This document shows positions 18,126 through 27,009 of a DNA stretch of 64,000 nucleotides, piece by piece. Below the pieces are notes generated by a model, which made no database searches, was not told the DNA's origin, and worked only from the letters and a program-made list of their open reading frames with translations. Position numbers and translations under genes: made by a program. This DNA comes from Bacillaceae bacterium (lineage in GTDB: Bacteria > Bacillota > Bacilli > JACDOE01). The first letter of the stretch is position 1, and every line of letters starts with the position of its first letter. Where the stretch lies: the NCBI GenBank assembly GCA_017656255.1, contig JACDOE010000012.1, forward strand, positions 1-64,000, given 5' to 3'.

Positions 18126-18620
18126 ATGAAGCAATCACGCTGGAAAATGACAGCCATTGGTATCATGATTGTACTGGGTATTCTGACATCAACCGCCCTG
18201 GCGGCGGATTCCACCGGGCAGCCGGGGTCTGCCGACGATCCGATCGTCACAAAAAGTTACGTCGATCAGGTGAAAGAAGAAATCCTGCAGGAAGTCCGTG
18301 AGGGAAGCCCGACACAGGGAACCGGCAGTGCCCTGGTTGTGGAAGCCCTCAATCCCGGTGAGAGCATCATCGGATTCAGCGGAACCGAATTTATTGTACG
18401 GACCGGCACAGTCACCGCCATCGAAGGCTCAAACGGGGACGGCCTTCCGGACATCACCAGTGGAACGAATATTTCACAGGGACAGACGGTCGCACACAAT
18501 CATCTGTTGTTAATCCCCCGTGACGATGGCCGGGGCCTGAAAGTAGAAGGGAACCAGACCTCCTACATCATGATTCGGGGAGAATATACCATTCCAGGCA
18601 GAGAAGTACAGTCTCAATAA
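18126..18620 (+). CDS. Exported protein of unknown function
   Basis: A 164-residue protein with a signal peptide (residues 1-27, ending STALAAD), a short segment PIVTKSYVDQVKEEILQEV and a C-terminal beta-rich domain (ALVVEALNPGESIIGFSGTE, then NISQGQTVAHNHLLLIPR). The C-terminal part resembles a small domain seen in exported proteins near S-layer or SLH proteins of Firmicutes, but I do not know a function. ATG at 18126 is preferred to 18117 because GGAGAGGAG (18107-18115) is then about 10 bases away. It lies 81 bases after the SLH protease gene and may belong to the same surface module. Confidence 0.72.
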   Translation: MKQSRWKMTAIGIMIVLGILTSTALAADSTGQPGSADDPIVTKSYVDQVKEEILQEVREGSPTQGTGSALVVEALNPGESIIGFSGTEFIVRTGTVTAIEGSNGDGLPDITSGTNISQGQTVAHNHLLLIPRDDGRGLKVEGNQTSYIMIRGEYTIPGREVQSQ

Positions 18621-18633
18621 ACGCGTCTATTTA

Positions 18634-18662
18634 TTGACATCGGGCGACAAATCATATATTCT
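18634..18662 (+). promoter_or_regulatory. SigA promoter of metK
   Basis: A perfect TTGACA (18634-18639), a 17-base spacer and TATTCT (18657-18662). It lies 171 bases before the start codon, leaving a long leader. Confidence 0.75.
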
Positions 18663-18685
18663 TATGCCACAGTGGTTGCTTGTGC

Positions 18686-18717
18686 ACCTTTTCCTTACCG
18701 GGAAAAGGTTTTATTTT
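18686..18717 (+). terminator. Terminator-like hairpin in metK leader
   Basis: ACCTTTTCC (18686-18694) pairs with GGAAAAGGT (18701-18709), followed by TTTATTTT. It sits downstream of the metK promoter, so besides ending the upstream transcript it could attenuate metK. No S-box (SAM-I) core was recognised in the leader. Confidence 0.6.
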
Positions 18718-18833
18718 GCAGACAGAATGCAAAAAACCCTTCAATATAAAGAGATGCTTCGGTTTTCAGCCATGTCGAGGTACCGGGGTTACTATCTCTT
18801 GATCGTTATGAGAATAAAAGGAGGTCTTAGGCG

Positions 18834-20045
18834 ATGGCCCTGAAAAAAGGACGTTATCTTTTTACTTCGGAATCCGTCACGGAAGGACATCCGGACAAAA
18901 TGTGCGACCAGATCTCGGATGCCATTCTGGACGCGATTATTGAACAGGATCCCAATGCGCGGGTAGCCTGTGAAACGGTGGTCAGCACCGGACTTGTACT
19001 GGTAACGGGTGAAATCACCACCAGCTGTTATGTGGACATTCCCCGGGTGGTACGTGATACCGTGATGGACATCGGATACAACCGTGCCAAATTTGGATTT
19101 GACGGGGAAACCTGCTCTGTCCTGACTTCAATTAACGAACAGTCACCGGACATTGCCCAGGGTGTGAATAAAGCCCTGGAAGCGCGGGAAGGACAGATGA
19201 CAGACGACGAAATTGAAGCGATTGGAGCGGGGGATCAGGGGTTGATGTTCGGATTTGCCACCAATGAAACCCCCGAGTTGATGCCGCTGCCGATTTCGCT
19301 GGCTCATCAACTGGCGCGCCGTCTGGCTGAGGTCAGAAAAAACGGTACGATCCCCTATCTGCGCCCCGATGGGAAAACGCAGGTCACGGTGGAATATGAC
19401 GAGGGTAAACCGGTACGGATCGACACCATCGTCATCTCGACCCAGCATTCGGAAGACACCACGCTGGACCAGATTAAGCGTGATCTTGAGGAACATGTGA
19501 TTAAACCGATTGTTCCGGCTGAGTTCCTGGATGCAGAAACCAAATACTTTATCAACCCCACCGGACGGTTTGTGATCGGCGGGCCTCAGGGAGATGCCGG
19601 ATTAACCGGGCGTAAAATCATCGTTGATACTTACGGCGGTTATGCCCGTCACGGCGGAGGAGCATTTTCCGGAAAAGATCCGACCAAGGTGGACCGCTCC
19701 GCTGCCTATGCCGCCCGTTATGTTGCCAAAAACATTGTGGCTGCCGGACTGGCGGACAAATGTGAAGTACAGCTTGCCTATGCCATCGGCGTTGCGCGGC
19801 CGGTGTCCATCAGTGTCGATACGTTTGGAACAGGAAAAGTGGCGGAAGAGGTACTGGTTGACCTGATCCGCAAACATTTTGATCTGCGTCCGGCAGGGAT
19901 AATCAAAACCCTGGATCTGCGCCGGCCCATTTACAAGAAAACGGCCGCGTACGGTCATTTTGGAAGGCATGACCTGGACCTGCCCTGGGAACGTACGGAC
20001 AAGGCGGAGCTCCTCAAACAGGATGCCGCTGCATACATGAAATAG
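18834..20045 (+). CDS. metK: S-adenosylmethionine synthetase
   Basis: A 403-residue cytosolic enzyme that makes S-adenosylmethionine from ATP and methionine. Family motifs are complete: [20 protein letters not shown] at residues 12-31, [12 protein letters not shown] near 130 and [19 protein letters not shown] near 278-296, with metal- and ATP-binding residues in place. Length matches the family. The ATG at 18834 follows AAAAGGAGGT (18816-18825). It has its own strong promoter, a 171-base leader with a terminator-like hairpin, and a terminator behind it, so it is a single-gene unit. Confidence 0.97.
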   Translation: MALKKGRYLFTSESVTEGHPDKMCDQISDAILDAIIEQDPNARVACETVVSTGLVLVTGEITTSCYVDIPRVVRDTVMDIGYNRAKFGFDGETCSVLTSINEQSPDIAQGVNKALEAREGQMTDDEIEAIGAGDQGLMFGFATNETPELMPLPISLAHQLARRLAEVRKNGTIPYLRPDGKTQVTVEYDEGKPVRIDTIVISTQHSEDTTLDQIKRDLEEHVIKPIVPAEFLDAETKYFINPTGRFVIGGPQGDAGLTGRKIIVDTYGGYARHGGGAFSGKDPTKVDRSAAYAARYVAKNIVAAGLADKCEVQLAYAIGVARPVSISVDTFGTGKVAEEVLVDLIRKHFDLRPAGIIKTLDLRRPIYKKTAAYGHFGRHDLDLPWERTDKAELLKQDAAAYMK

Positions 20046-20083
20046 ATCGATAGATCTGAAAAAAGATGCCTGCTTTTTCGAAT

Positions 20084-20115
20084 CGCCTGCTCGTTTTGAG
20101 GCAGGCGTTTTTTTA
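20084..20115 (+). terminator. Terminator of metK
   Basis: CGCCTGC (20084-20090) pairs with GCAGGCG (20101-20107), the stem extending through TC/GA, followed by an unbroken run of Ts. Confidence 0.9.
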
Positions 20116-20223
20116 TTGGTGGGGAAATTATCGTTTGAGATTGTAAATGGAGGGACGGACATGAAGGGCGGGCAGGGTGTCTAAATTTAGACAGGGGTGA
20201 TGAGCTAAGGGGGGAGCGTGATT

Positions 20224-20441
20224 GAATACTTCGCATAATATCGAGAAACGCAAAAAATAACGGAATTTTTTTCCGCAATTTCTCAAAAACGCGGGAGTTC
20301 AAAAATAATGGCGGAAAAGTTTTCCGTTATTTGTGGTCGAATACTTCGCATAATATTAAAAGTGGCACATTGCGGAAAAATTTTCCCTTAAAATTTCAAC
20401 ACAGTGGAAAACCGTATAATAACGGAAAATTTTTTCGCTAT
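20224..20441. repeat. Intergenic palindrome cluster B
   Basis: At least four palindromic units of the type AACGGAAA...TTTCCGTTA occur (about 20258-20279, 20308-20331, 20371-20395, 20419-20441), together with two identical copies of GAATACTTCGCATAATAT at 20224-20241 and 20339-20356. The same two motifs recur at 62166-62303. No gene is supported in 20116-20554. The motif ACTTCGCATAA resembles the XerC half of dif sites, but the XerD half is missing. Confidence 0.75.
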
Positions 20442-20554
20442 CATCTCATCCCCCACCCCGCAACACGCAAGATTCCACCAGGATCTTCCGGTGGAAGAAA
20501 TAGGCTCTGCCATTCAACCAGCTTCCGACATCCGACCTCTGACCTCCGACCTCT

Positions 20555-20592
20555 GTTACAACCATACCCGCGAGTATGGATGTAACATTTTT
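20555..20592 (+). terminator. Terminator-like hairpin before deacetylase gene
   Basis: GTTACAACCATAC (20555-20567) and GTATGGATGTAAC (20574-20586) form 6+6 bp with one A-A mismatch around CCGCGA, followed by a run of Ts. The arms share the GTTACA/TGTAAC and CAT/ATG elements with the hairpins at 217 and 1165. Confidence 0.6.
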
Positions 20593-20733
20593 TATGTCTG
20601 ATAACGGGATATGCCGTAAACAAAGGCAGGAATTTACTAGAAATTGTAGAATACCTATGAATGATGTTTTTTATTGGATTTTATCGGATTTTATGTCGTT
20701 TAACAGGCATGGGAGCACAGGGAGGGGAGCCGG

Positions 20734-21780
20734 GTGAATTTCCGACAAAACCTGTTGATTTATGTGGCATTAACGATCCTGGCTTTGCTTACACTGACCG
20801 GCTGCGGGATGGCAGGCGTGCACTGGGAGACGCCACCGGCCATAGCTGTGGACGAACAGGTGAATACGGGTTCTTCGGCTCAACTGAATCATGTCGAAAA
20901 ATCCGGCAATCATCCGATGACCACCGGTACAGAAACGCAAAGCACCTCCCCGCAACTTGATAAGGACAGTTCAGAAGCCCGGGAGGCGCATCCGATCCAC
21001 TACCGGAATCAGGTGGTCGTTCTCACCTATCATCATATCAGCCGGGATTTTACGTCTAATTTTACCATTACCCCCCAAAAATTCCGTTCTCATGTCGAAC
21101 TTTTGCATGATGAGGGATTTCAACCGATTCATTTTGACACATTCGTTCATTTTTTGGAGACGGGACATCTGAAAGAAGAAAATGCGGTTCTCATTACCTT
21201 TGATGATGGTTACGAGAGCTATTACCGCTATGCGTTTCCTGTTTTGCAGGACTATCAGTTTCCATCTGTACAGTTCGTCGTACCCAGTAAATTGAAGTAT
21301 TCACCTGAACGGGGAGAGGGTGTGATCAGCACGCTGTCCTTCTATCAAATGAAACAACTGCTTGCTTCAGAACTGGTATCGGTGCAGTCCCATACCTATG
21401 CGTTGCATGCCAAAAAAATTGACTCCGGCGGGAAACATATACCCGTAACCGCACCTGATCCGGAAAATGAGCGACATGAAGTCAACCCGCACTATCAGGG
21501 ACGATTGTATGTTGATCTCATGATGGCAAAAGCGGGACTTGAACAAAAGCTGGGCCGGGAAGTCACCGCCCTCTCCTTTCCCTATGGATTCTACAACAGC
21601 CGCATGATTGAAATGGCACAAAAAGCAGGCTATCAATATGGTTTTACCACCCGGGAGGGTGCCGTGATCGCCGGGACGAATCCCTTATTAATTCCCCGGA
21701 TTCATGCCGGAACACCGGACGTGGATCCCCAAACACTCAAAGAGATGATATTGCTGCAGGTTGAAGCGGACAAGGAGTGA
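20734..21780 (+). CDS. Polysaccharide deacetylase family lipoprotein
   Basis: A 348-residue secreted lipoprotein starting at a GTG (GGGAGGGG upstream at 20720-20727). The signal peptide ends in the lipobox LTLTGC (cysteine near residue 25), followed by a polar linker. The NodB-type deacetylase domain covers about 90-340: VVVLTYHHIS, ITFDDGYESYYRYAFPVLQ (catalytic and metal-binding Asp-Asp) and SVQSHTYALH, with ALSFPYGFYN near the end. Family members remove N-acetyl groups from peptidoglycan or exopolysaccharide. It lies 4 bases before degS, so it may be co-transcribed with the two-component system. Confidence 0.9.
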   Translation: MNFRQNLLIYVALTILALLTLTGCGMAGVHWETPPAIAVDEQVNTGSSAQLNHVEKSGNHPMTTGTETQSTSPQLDKDSSEAREAHPIHYRNQVVVLTYHHISRDFTSNFTITPQKFRSHVELLHDEGFQPIHFDTFVHFLETGHLKEENAVLITFDDGYESYYRYAFPVLQDYQFPSVQFVVPSKLKYSPERGEGVISTLSFYQMKQLLASELVSVQSHTYALHAKKIDSGGKHIPVTAPDPENERHEVNPHYQGRLYVDLMMAKAGLEQKLGREVTALSFPYGFYNSRMIEMAQKAGYQYGFTTREGAVIAGTNPLLIPRIHAGTPDVDPQTLKEMILLQVEADKE

Positions 21781-21784
21781 TCAC

Positions 21785-22933
21785 ATGACCGAAGAGACGC
21801 ATCAGAGCCGCATTGAATCTGTTTTGAAAAAAGTGATTAGTACCGTTGAACGAAGCAAGCAGCAAATTTTTGAAATCACCGAAAGTTCCCGGCGGGAAGC
21901 GATGGCGATCCAGAAGGAATGGCAGCAGGTCAAAATGCAGGTGGCGGAAATCATCCAGCGGGTGGATGAACTGGAAAAAAAACTGCGGCTGTCACGGCGC
22001 CGTCTGGCGGAAGTGAGTCGTAACCTTCGCCATTTTAACGAACAGGACATTCGGGACGCCTATGAACAGGCCTCGCAGTACCAGACCGAGCTAACCCTGT
22101 CCCGGGAAAGAGAAGTTCATTTGCGTAATAAACGGGACGAACTGGAGCGGCGCCTGCGTGATGTCATGGATACCATCAAAAAGGGAGAAGCGATCATGTC
22201 CCAGGTGGGCGTGGTCCTCGACTTTTTGACCGGGGACGTCATGGAAATGGAGGAAGAACTGGAAACCGCCCAAAGCCGGCAACTGCTGGGTCTTAAAATT
22301 ATTCAGGCCCAGGAAGAAGAGCGCAAGCGTGTGGCCCGTGACATTCATGACGGCCCGGCCCAATCGATGGCCAATGTCGTCATGCGAAGTGAAGTGCTGG
22401 AACGCCTGCTGACCAGGCAAAAAATTCAGGACGCCCATGAGGAGTTGAAAGAACTGAAAGAGATTGTGCGTGACAGCCTGTCTGAAATCCGAAAAATTAT
22501 TTTTGACCTGCGTCCGATGGCGCTTGATGACCTGGGGTTGATTCCCACCCTTCGCAAATTTGTCGATGAATTTCAAAAGCGTTACCAGCTCAACACGGGC
22601 CTGGTGGTAAGCGGACAGGAATATCCGATGCCGTCCTCACTCAAAACCGCTTTGTTCCGACTGATTCAGGAATCGCTGGTCAACGCTGCTAAACACGCTT
22701 CCGCCGACTATGTGGAAGTGAAACTGGAATTTTCAATCGGCAGCATCAAGGTGTATGTCAAAGATAACGGAATCGGTTACAAACCGGGCAAGAAAAAAGG
22801 GGAACATCATTACGGCATCATGGGCATGCAGGAAAGAACCGAATTGCTGGAAGGGATCATGGAAATTGATTCCGAAGAAGGCAAAGGAACGGAAGTCTAT
22901 TTTTACATTCCATTCTCACCGGAAGAGGATTAA
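21785..22933 (+). CDS. degS: Sensor histidine kinase DegS
   Basis: A 382-residue cytoplasmic kinase of the NarL/DesK class. The N-terminal half (residues about 15-170) is coiled coil, the DegS sensor region. The phospho-acceptor is in EEERKRVARDIHDGPAQSMA (near residue 185) and the ATPase domain follows (ESLVNAAKHA, DNGIGY, HYGIMGMQERTELLEG). The ATG at 21785 is chosen because AAGGAGTGA precedes it; an in-frame ATG at 21761 would overlap the deacetylase gene. With DegU 15 bases downstream it controls exoenzymes, motility and competence in Bacillus. Confidence 0.96.
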   Translation: MTEETHQSRIESVLKKVISTVERSKQQIFEITESSRREAMAIQKEWQQVKMQVAEIIQRVDELEKKLRLSRRRLAEVSRNLRHFNEQDIRDAYEQASQYQTELTLSREREVHLRNKRDELERRLRDVMDTIKKGEAIMSQVGVVLDFLTGDVMEMEEELETAQSRQLLGLKIIQAQEEERKRVARDIHDGPAQSMANVVMRSEVLERLLTRQKIQDAHEELKELKEIVRDSLSEIRKIIFDLRPMALDDLGLIPTLRKFVDEFQKRYQLNTGLVVSGQEYPMPSSLKTALFRLIQESLVNAAKHASADYVEVKLEFSIGSIKVYVKDNGIGYKPGKKKGEHHYGIMGMQERTELLEGIMEIDSEEGKGTEVYFYIPFSPEED

Positions 22934-22948
22934 GGAGGTTAAAGGCAC

Positions 22949-23674
22949 ATGGAAACTAAGGGAAACAAGGTATCGGTCCTGATCATTGATGATCACAAGC
23001 TGTTTCGTGAGGGAGTCAAACGGATTCTCGAAATGGAAGATAATTTGACCGTTGTCGGAGAAGCGGCAGACGGGGAAGAAGGGTACCGCATGGCGCTGGA
23101 AATGAAGCCTGATGTTATTTTGATGGATATTAACATGCCGCATAACAACGGTGTTGAAGCTACGGTCCGCATAAAACAGGAATTGCCGGACACCAAAATC
23201 ATTATTTTATCGATTCATGATGATGAGAACTATGTGTTTCAAACCCTTCGCTCCGGCGCATCCGGTTACCTGCTGAAGGATGTGGACTCCGACTCCCTCG
23301 TCACCGCCGTTCAGAGCACCAGCCGCGGGGAAAGTTACGTCCACCCCAAAATAACCGGGAAATTAATTGATGAATTCCGCCGGCTCAGTGAAAATCAGGA
23401 TCAGCAACAGATGATCGCCGGCGTTGTGACCGCCTCGCAAACAAATGTAGAAATCTATCAGGACGACAAAAAATTTCGCTCCCTGACCACCCGCGAACAG
23501 CAGGTGCTGGCGTTGATGGCATCCGGTTACAGCAATCGCCAGATCGGCATTGAACTGAGTATCAGTGAAAAGACCGTCAAAAATCATGTGAGCAGCATCC
23601 TGCAAAAATTAGATGTTCAGGACCGTTTACATGCTGTGGTATTATCAGTGAAGAACGGCTGGGTTAAACTTTAA
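22949..23674 (+). CDS. degU: Response regulator DegU
   Basis: A 241-residue LuxR/NarL-type regulator. The receiver domain (residues 8-125) has the acidic pair in LIIDDHKLF, the phosphorylated aspartate in DVILMDINMPHNNGVEA (near residue 58) and the conserved lysine in SGYLLKDVD. The C-terminal helix-turn-helix (about 170-235) reads LTTREQQVLALMASGYSNRQ and KTVKNHVSSILQKLDVQDR. AAGGAGG lies upstream. Slightly longer than the Bacillus subtilis protein between the domains. It is the cognate partner of DegS and precedes the comF genes, as in Bacillus. Confidence 0.96.
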   Translation: METKGNKVSVLIIDDHKLFREGVKRILEMEDNLTVVGEAADGEEGYRMALEMKPDVILMDINMPHNNGVEATVRIKQELPDTKIIILSIHDDENYVFQTLRSGASGYLLKDVDSDSLVTAVQSTSRGESYVHPKITGKLIDEFRRLSENQDQQQMIAGVVTASQTNVEIYQDDKKFRSLTTREQQVLALMASGYSNRQIGIELSISEKTVKNHVSSILQKLDVQDRLHAVVLSVKNGWVKL

Positions 23675-23722
23675 TATTTTTCCGGAAGAATGGAATAGGC
23701 TTTCACACCAACACGTGTGCTG

Positions 23723-23755
23723 CGGCATATCCTGAGAGTAAGGAGGGGTATGCCG
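23723..23755 (+). promoter_or_regulatory. Hairpin enclosing a ribosome binding site
   Basis: CGGCATA (23723-23729) pairs with TATGCCG (23749-23755), and inside it TCCT (23730-23733) can pair with AGGA (23741-23744), which is part of the ribosome site AGGAGGGG of the next gene. The GTG start follows directly. The structure could damp translation of the comF operon. Confidence 0.5.
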
Positions 23756-24213
23756 TGGTCAAATTCTGGATTGTCTGGATGCTTGCCAGTTATGGATGTG
23801 CGGCTCTTCTTATATCGGCCTGGAGTCGAATGGCCTGGGGAAACTTTCGTCGAACCCGGGAACCCTGTCAGGTCACTCTGCTGTTATACAACTCCCAGGG
23901 TTCCATCGAGTGGGTGGTACGCACCCTTGACCAAACGTCCAGAGTGGACGGCAGGCCGGTTCAAATCATTGTTCAGGATTACGGTTCTCGTGACCACACT
24001 CAGAAAATGCTTCAGATTCTGCAACGGGAGAATCCGTTTTTGTTTTACCGTGTTCAGGAAGGTCATTCTGAAGAAACCACCCCTGTTTATCAGAAGGCGT
24101 CGGTTGTTTCCGGAAAGCTCCCCGATCTGTCACCCGTCTGTCACCGAGTGATTGATTTAAGGAAATATGCGGGTTCATCCAGCCGGACCGGGAGGTTTTC
24201 GGAGCTGTTATGA
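23755..24213 (+). CDS. Membrane protein with glycosyltransferase-like segment
   Basis: A 152-residue protein I cannot name, starting at GTG with AGGAGGGG 6 bases upstream. One N-terminal membrane helix (residues 4-22) is followed by a short domain whose beginning (CQVTLLLYNSQGSIEWVVRT, then QIIVQDYGSRDHTQKMLQIL) looks like the first strands of a family-2 glycosyltransferase, where a D-x-S/GS-D-x-T nucleotide-binding stretch occurs. The fold is cut short; no catalytic D-x-D region follows. The stop codon overlaps the comFA start (TTATGA), so it is translated in the comF operon. A role in competence is suggested by position only. Confidence 0.65.
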   Translation: MVKFWIVWMLASYGCAALLISAWSRMAWGNFRRTREPCQVTLLLYNSQGSIEWVVRTLDQTSRVDGRPVQIIVQDYGSRDHTQKMLQILQRENPFLFYRVQEGHSEETTPVYQKASVVSGKLPDLSPVCHRVIDLRKYAGSSSRTGRFSELL

Positions 24214-26084
24214 ATGTTCGGATATACAGGATTATAGAGTCCCGACAGGGAAACTCACATCAATCCTTTTTTGTCACCCCTCATCCTCCTCTGGATTTCA
24301 CGTACTGGCAGTTAAAAGGGATCCGTCAATGCGGGCTGTTTGCCCGTTCCCTTTCGGTTGGACAGGCCTTCGAGCGTATCAGGCAATTGTCGGAACAATG
24401 GGACTTGATGCAAACCCGGGAACTGAACCAGGAATCGGCTAAATGGTCGGGTCGATCGGAGACGGGTTCGGTTCAATTTGTCAGTTTGCCTGAGTTCCCC
24501 TCCTCATTTTCACCTCACCATCTTGACCACCTGTTACAGGAGTCCTTTTCATTTCTTCCCTTGATCGCCGGTAGAGCCCTGTTATGGCATGAAGTTCATA
24601 CAATTGCGGCCGGATACCGGAGCAAAGAATGGGCGGATCAGAATCTGTCCCACCTGATGCAACTTTTATACCTGGAAGGAAAACTGCACGTGTCAGGTGC
24701 CGTGGAAAAAAGGGGCCCGGAGAAAGGGCGTCGGTTTCAACGTTTGATATCACGGATACAGCGGGACACCGGGGCATCATCCGGGTATATCTGCCACCGG
24801 TGCGGCGAGACGGGTAGCGGGGCGATTCGTGTCTCATACTGTGCCGGATGCGGACAGGATTGTGCCTATTGTGAATCGTGCATTCAGATGGGACGAAGCC
24901 GTCAGTGTACGCCGCTTTATTTGATTCCGGAAACCGGTGCCGTTACGGATCGGGAAAGCTGTAAGGCATGTGCGTTACCGGAAGGATTGCAACTCACGCC
25001 TCAGCAGCAAAAGGCCTCCGATCAGGCGGTTGCCATGCTGACAGACGATTCTTCTGATTCCCCCACACCCACGCCTCTGCCGCCGAGAAAACTGTTAATC
25101 TGGGCGGTGTGCGGGGCGGGTAAAACGGAAGTGATGTTTCCGGTGATGGCGGAAGCGCTGGGCAGGGGACTGAAGGTTCTGGTGGCGATCCCCCGCCGGG
25201 ATGTGGTGTCGGAACTGGTGCCACGCTTCAGAGAGGCTTTTCCAGACGTAACGATGGCGGAATTGCACGGTAACAGCCGGGAAAAATGGACCAGAGCTGC
25301 GTTGACGGTTGCCACCACTCACCAGTTGCTCCGTTTTTATCAGAATTTTGACCTGGTGATCGTCGATGAGGTAGATGCTTTTCCGTATCATAATAATCCT
25401 TTGTTGTATCGGGCCGTTGACCGGGCACAGCGTCCCGGGGCCAGGGTGATTTACCTTAGTGCGACGCCGCCCCGGTCACTGCTTCGGTCACTCCGTCAGC
25501 AGGAGGGAAGTATTGTCAGGATTCCGGCCCGGTATCACGGCCATCCGCTTCCGGTTCCCGAGATTAAGATCCGGCCTGATCTTGACCGGCGGATCCGGAA
25601 CGAACGGAATATGCCGGTGTTGCGGGAATTTCTTCATCATGTGGCGGAAGAGGAGAGACAGGCCTTTCTGTTTGTTCCTTACATTGAAGAAGCAGAGAAG
25701 ATGAGGCGATATATCGCGAGCTGTTTTCCGGCGTTTCGGGAGGGTGTATGCGAGGTTCATTCCCGGCATCCAGAGCGGGCGAAGATTGTGGAGCAATTTC
25801 GGGAAGGGATGGTCAGGGTGCTGGTGACCACAACCATCATGGAACGGGGTGTAACGGTTCCCCGAACGGATGTGATTGTGTGGCGGGCGGATGCCACGGT
25901 GTTTGACGAGGCGTCGCTGGTGCAGATCGCCGGAAGGGCGGGAAGGTCGGCCCGCTTTCCGGAAGGACGGGTGTGGTTTGTGGCGGAACAGCGGACCCGG
26001 GGACAGGTGGCAGCTGTGCGGCATATTCGGCAGATGAACCGGCTGGCTTCGCAGCAGGGATTGTTGAAGGGAGAAGGAGATTGA
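24210..26084 (+). CDS. comFA: Competence protein ComFA, DNA translocase helicase
   Basis: A 624-residue helicase-type ATPase needed for pulling transforming single-stranded DNA into the cytoplasm. Residues about 195-260 hold a zinc finger with repeated cysteines (CHRCGETGSG, CAGCGQDCAYCESC). Then follow helicase motifs: WAVCGAGKTEVMFPV (Walker A, near 300), VIVDEVDAFPYH (DEVD-type Walker B, near 390), YLSATPPRSLL and the C-terminal MERGVTVPRTDVIVW and QIAGRAGRSA. The N-terminal 190 residues are specific to the longer Bacillales forms. It overlaps the preceding small gene by 4 bases and is 4 bases from comFC; no comFB gene is present between them. Confidence 0.94.
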   Translation: MNVRIYRIIESRQGNSHQSFFVTPHPPLDFTYWQLKGIRQCGLFARSLSVGQAFERIRQLSEQWDLMQTRELNQESAKWSGRSETGSVQFVSLPEFPSSFSPHHLDHLLQESFSFLPLIAGRALLWHEVHTIAAGYRSKEWADQNLSHLMQLLYLEGKLHVSGAVEKRGPEKGRRFQRLISRIQRDTGASSGYICHRCGETGSGAIRVSYCAGCGQDCAYCESCIQMGRSRQCTPLYLIPETGAVTDRESCKACALPEGLQLTPQQQKASDQAVAMLTDDSSDSPTPTPLPPRKLLIWAVCGAGKTEVMFPVMAEALGRGLKVLVAIPRRDVVSELVPRFREAFPDVTMAELHGNSREKWTRAALTVATTHQLLRFYQNFDLVIVDEVDAFPYHNNPLLYRAVDRAQRPGARVIYLSATPPRSLLRSLRQQEGSIVRIPARYHGHPLPVPEIKIRPDLDRRIRNERNMPVLREFLHHVAEEERQAFLFVPYIEEAEKMRRYIASCFPAFREGVCEVHSRHPERAKIVEQFREGMVRVLVTTTIMERGVTVPRTDVIVWRADATVFDEASLVQIAGRAGRSARFPEGRVWFVAEQRTRGQVAAVRHIRQMNRLASQQGLLKGEGD

Positions 26085-26088
26085 AGCG

Positions 26089-26856
26089 TTGGGGTTGATT
26101 TCCAGGTTGATGACCGGACTTCTGTTTCCCGAACGTTCTTCCTGCCGGCTCTGCGATAAAACAGCTGACCGGGCCTCGACATGGCGACTCTGCCGTACCT
26201 GTTACCAGGACCTGCAGTGGCTGGGCGAGCAGATTTGTGATGTCTGTGGCCGTCGTCTTGATTCTGGCTCCGTAACCGGCCAGAACACGGGCGGCTCCTG
26301 CTCTGATTGTGTGAGGCGCAGCCGTGAAAACACGTTTTTTGTCACCAGCCGCAGTGCGGTCGGCTACAATGACAAAATGAAAGAGATCCTGGGCCTCTAT
26401 AAATACCGGGGAAAGGAAAGTCTGGAGCCATTTCTGATCGATTTGCTCTTTCATGCTTTTCAACGTTATTATCGGGAAATACCTTTCGATAAGATCACGT
26501 ATGTCCCTCTTCATCCGCAGAAACAGAGAGAGCGCGGCTTTAATCAGACGGAGCGGTTTGCGACAGCGTTGTCGGAGCGCATCTCGATCCCCGCCGTACC
26601 GCTTTTGATTCGCAGGAAACAGACGGAAATGCAGAGCCAGAAATCCCGCCGCCAGCGGATCAAAAGTTTACGTCATGTGTTTGCAGGCCAGCCGCTGCAT
26701 CGGCATTTTGCTGGTGTTTCACAGGAAGGGCAGGACGTGCGGCGGGTGTTGTTGCTGGATGATGTTTACACCACCGGCAGTACGGCGAATGAATGTGCCA
26801 GGGTTTTGCAGGCCGGCGGGGTGGGGGAGGTGTATGTGCTGACGGTGGCGAGGTAA
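26089..26856 (+). CDS. comFC: Competence protein ComFC, phosphoribosyltransferase-like
   Basis: A 255-residue protein starting at TTG with GGGAGAAGGAGA upstream (a second TTG lies at 26095). The N-terminus carries zinc-binding cysteine pairs (CRLCDK, CRTCYQ, CDVCGR, CSDC), and residues about 105-250 form a type-I phosphoribosyltransferase fold with the PRPP loop RRVLLLDDVYTTGSTANECA near 220-240. ComFC is required for DNA uptake and binds single-stranded DNA in related species. It closes the comF operon, and a low-GC segment with a toxin-antitoxin pair follows. Confidence 0.94.
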   Translation: MGLISRLMTGLLFPERSSCRLCDKTADRASTWRLCRTCYQDLQWLGEQICDVCGRRLDSGSVTGQNTGGSCSDCVRRSRENTFFVTSRSAVGYNDKMKEILGLYKYRGKESLEPFLIDLLFHAFQRYYREIPFDKITYVPLHPQKQRERGFNQTERFATALSERISIPAVPLLIRRKQTEMQSQKSRRQRIKSLRHVFAGQPLHRHFAGVSQEGQDVRRVLLLDDVYTTGSTANECARVLQAGGVGEVYVLTVAR

Positions 26857-26932
26857 AGGGTTAGAATAGGCTTTTAAATTAAAAAACAATAACTTATCTG
26901 AATACAATAAAATAAGAATGTTATTATATGAT

Positions 26933-26971
26933 AACAAATTTGTTGACAGCAGGGGAACATATGTTTAAAAT
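26933..26971 (+). promoter_or_regulatory. Promoter and palindrome of toxin-antitoxin operon
   Basis: TTGACA (26943-26948), a 17-base spacer and TAAAAT (26966-26971) form a good SigA promoter. The perfect 12-bp palindrome AACAAATTTGTT (26933-26944) overlaps the -35 box, a likely autorepression site for the antitoxin. Confidence 0.65.
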
Positions 26972-27009
26972 GGCGGTGGAAAAATAGGTAAACTCAGGAA
27001 GTTAATAAT

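Noticed and set aside
18663-18833. SAM-I (S-box) riboswitch before metK
   Set aside because: The conserved core could not be found by eye; only a terminator-like hairpin is supported.
20339-20357. Complete dif or lox recombination site
   Set aside because: Only one XerC-like half is present; the second arm expected after the central region is missing in all three copies.
20224-20441. CRISPR array in the repeat cluster near 20.3 kb
   Set aside because: The palindromes vary in sequence and spacing, have no constant spacers, and no cas gene is nearby.
20331-20601. Small plus-strand frames in the metK-deacetylase gap
   Set aside because: They run through palindromes and short direct repeats and have no ribosome site.
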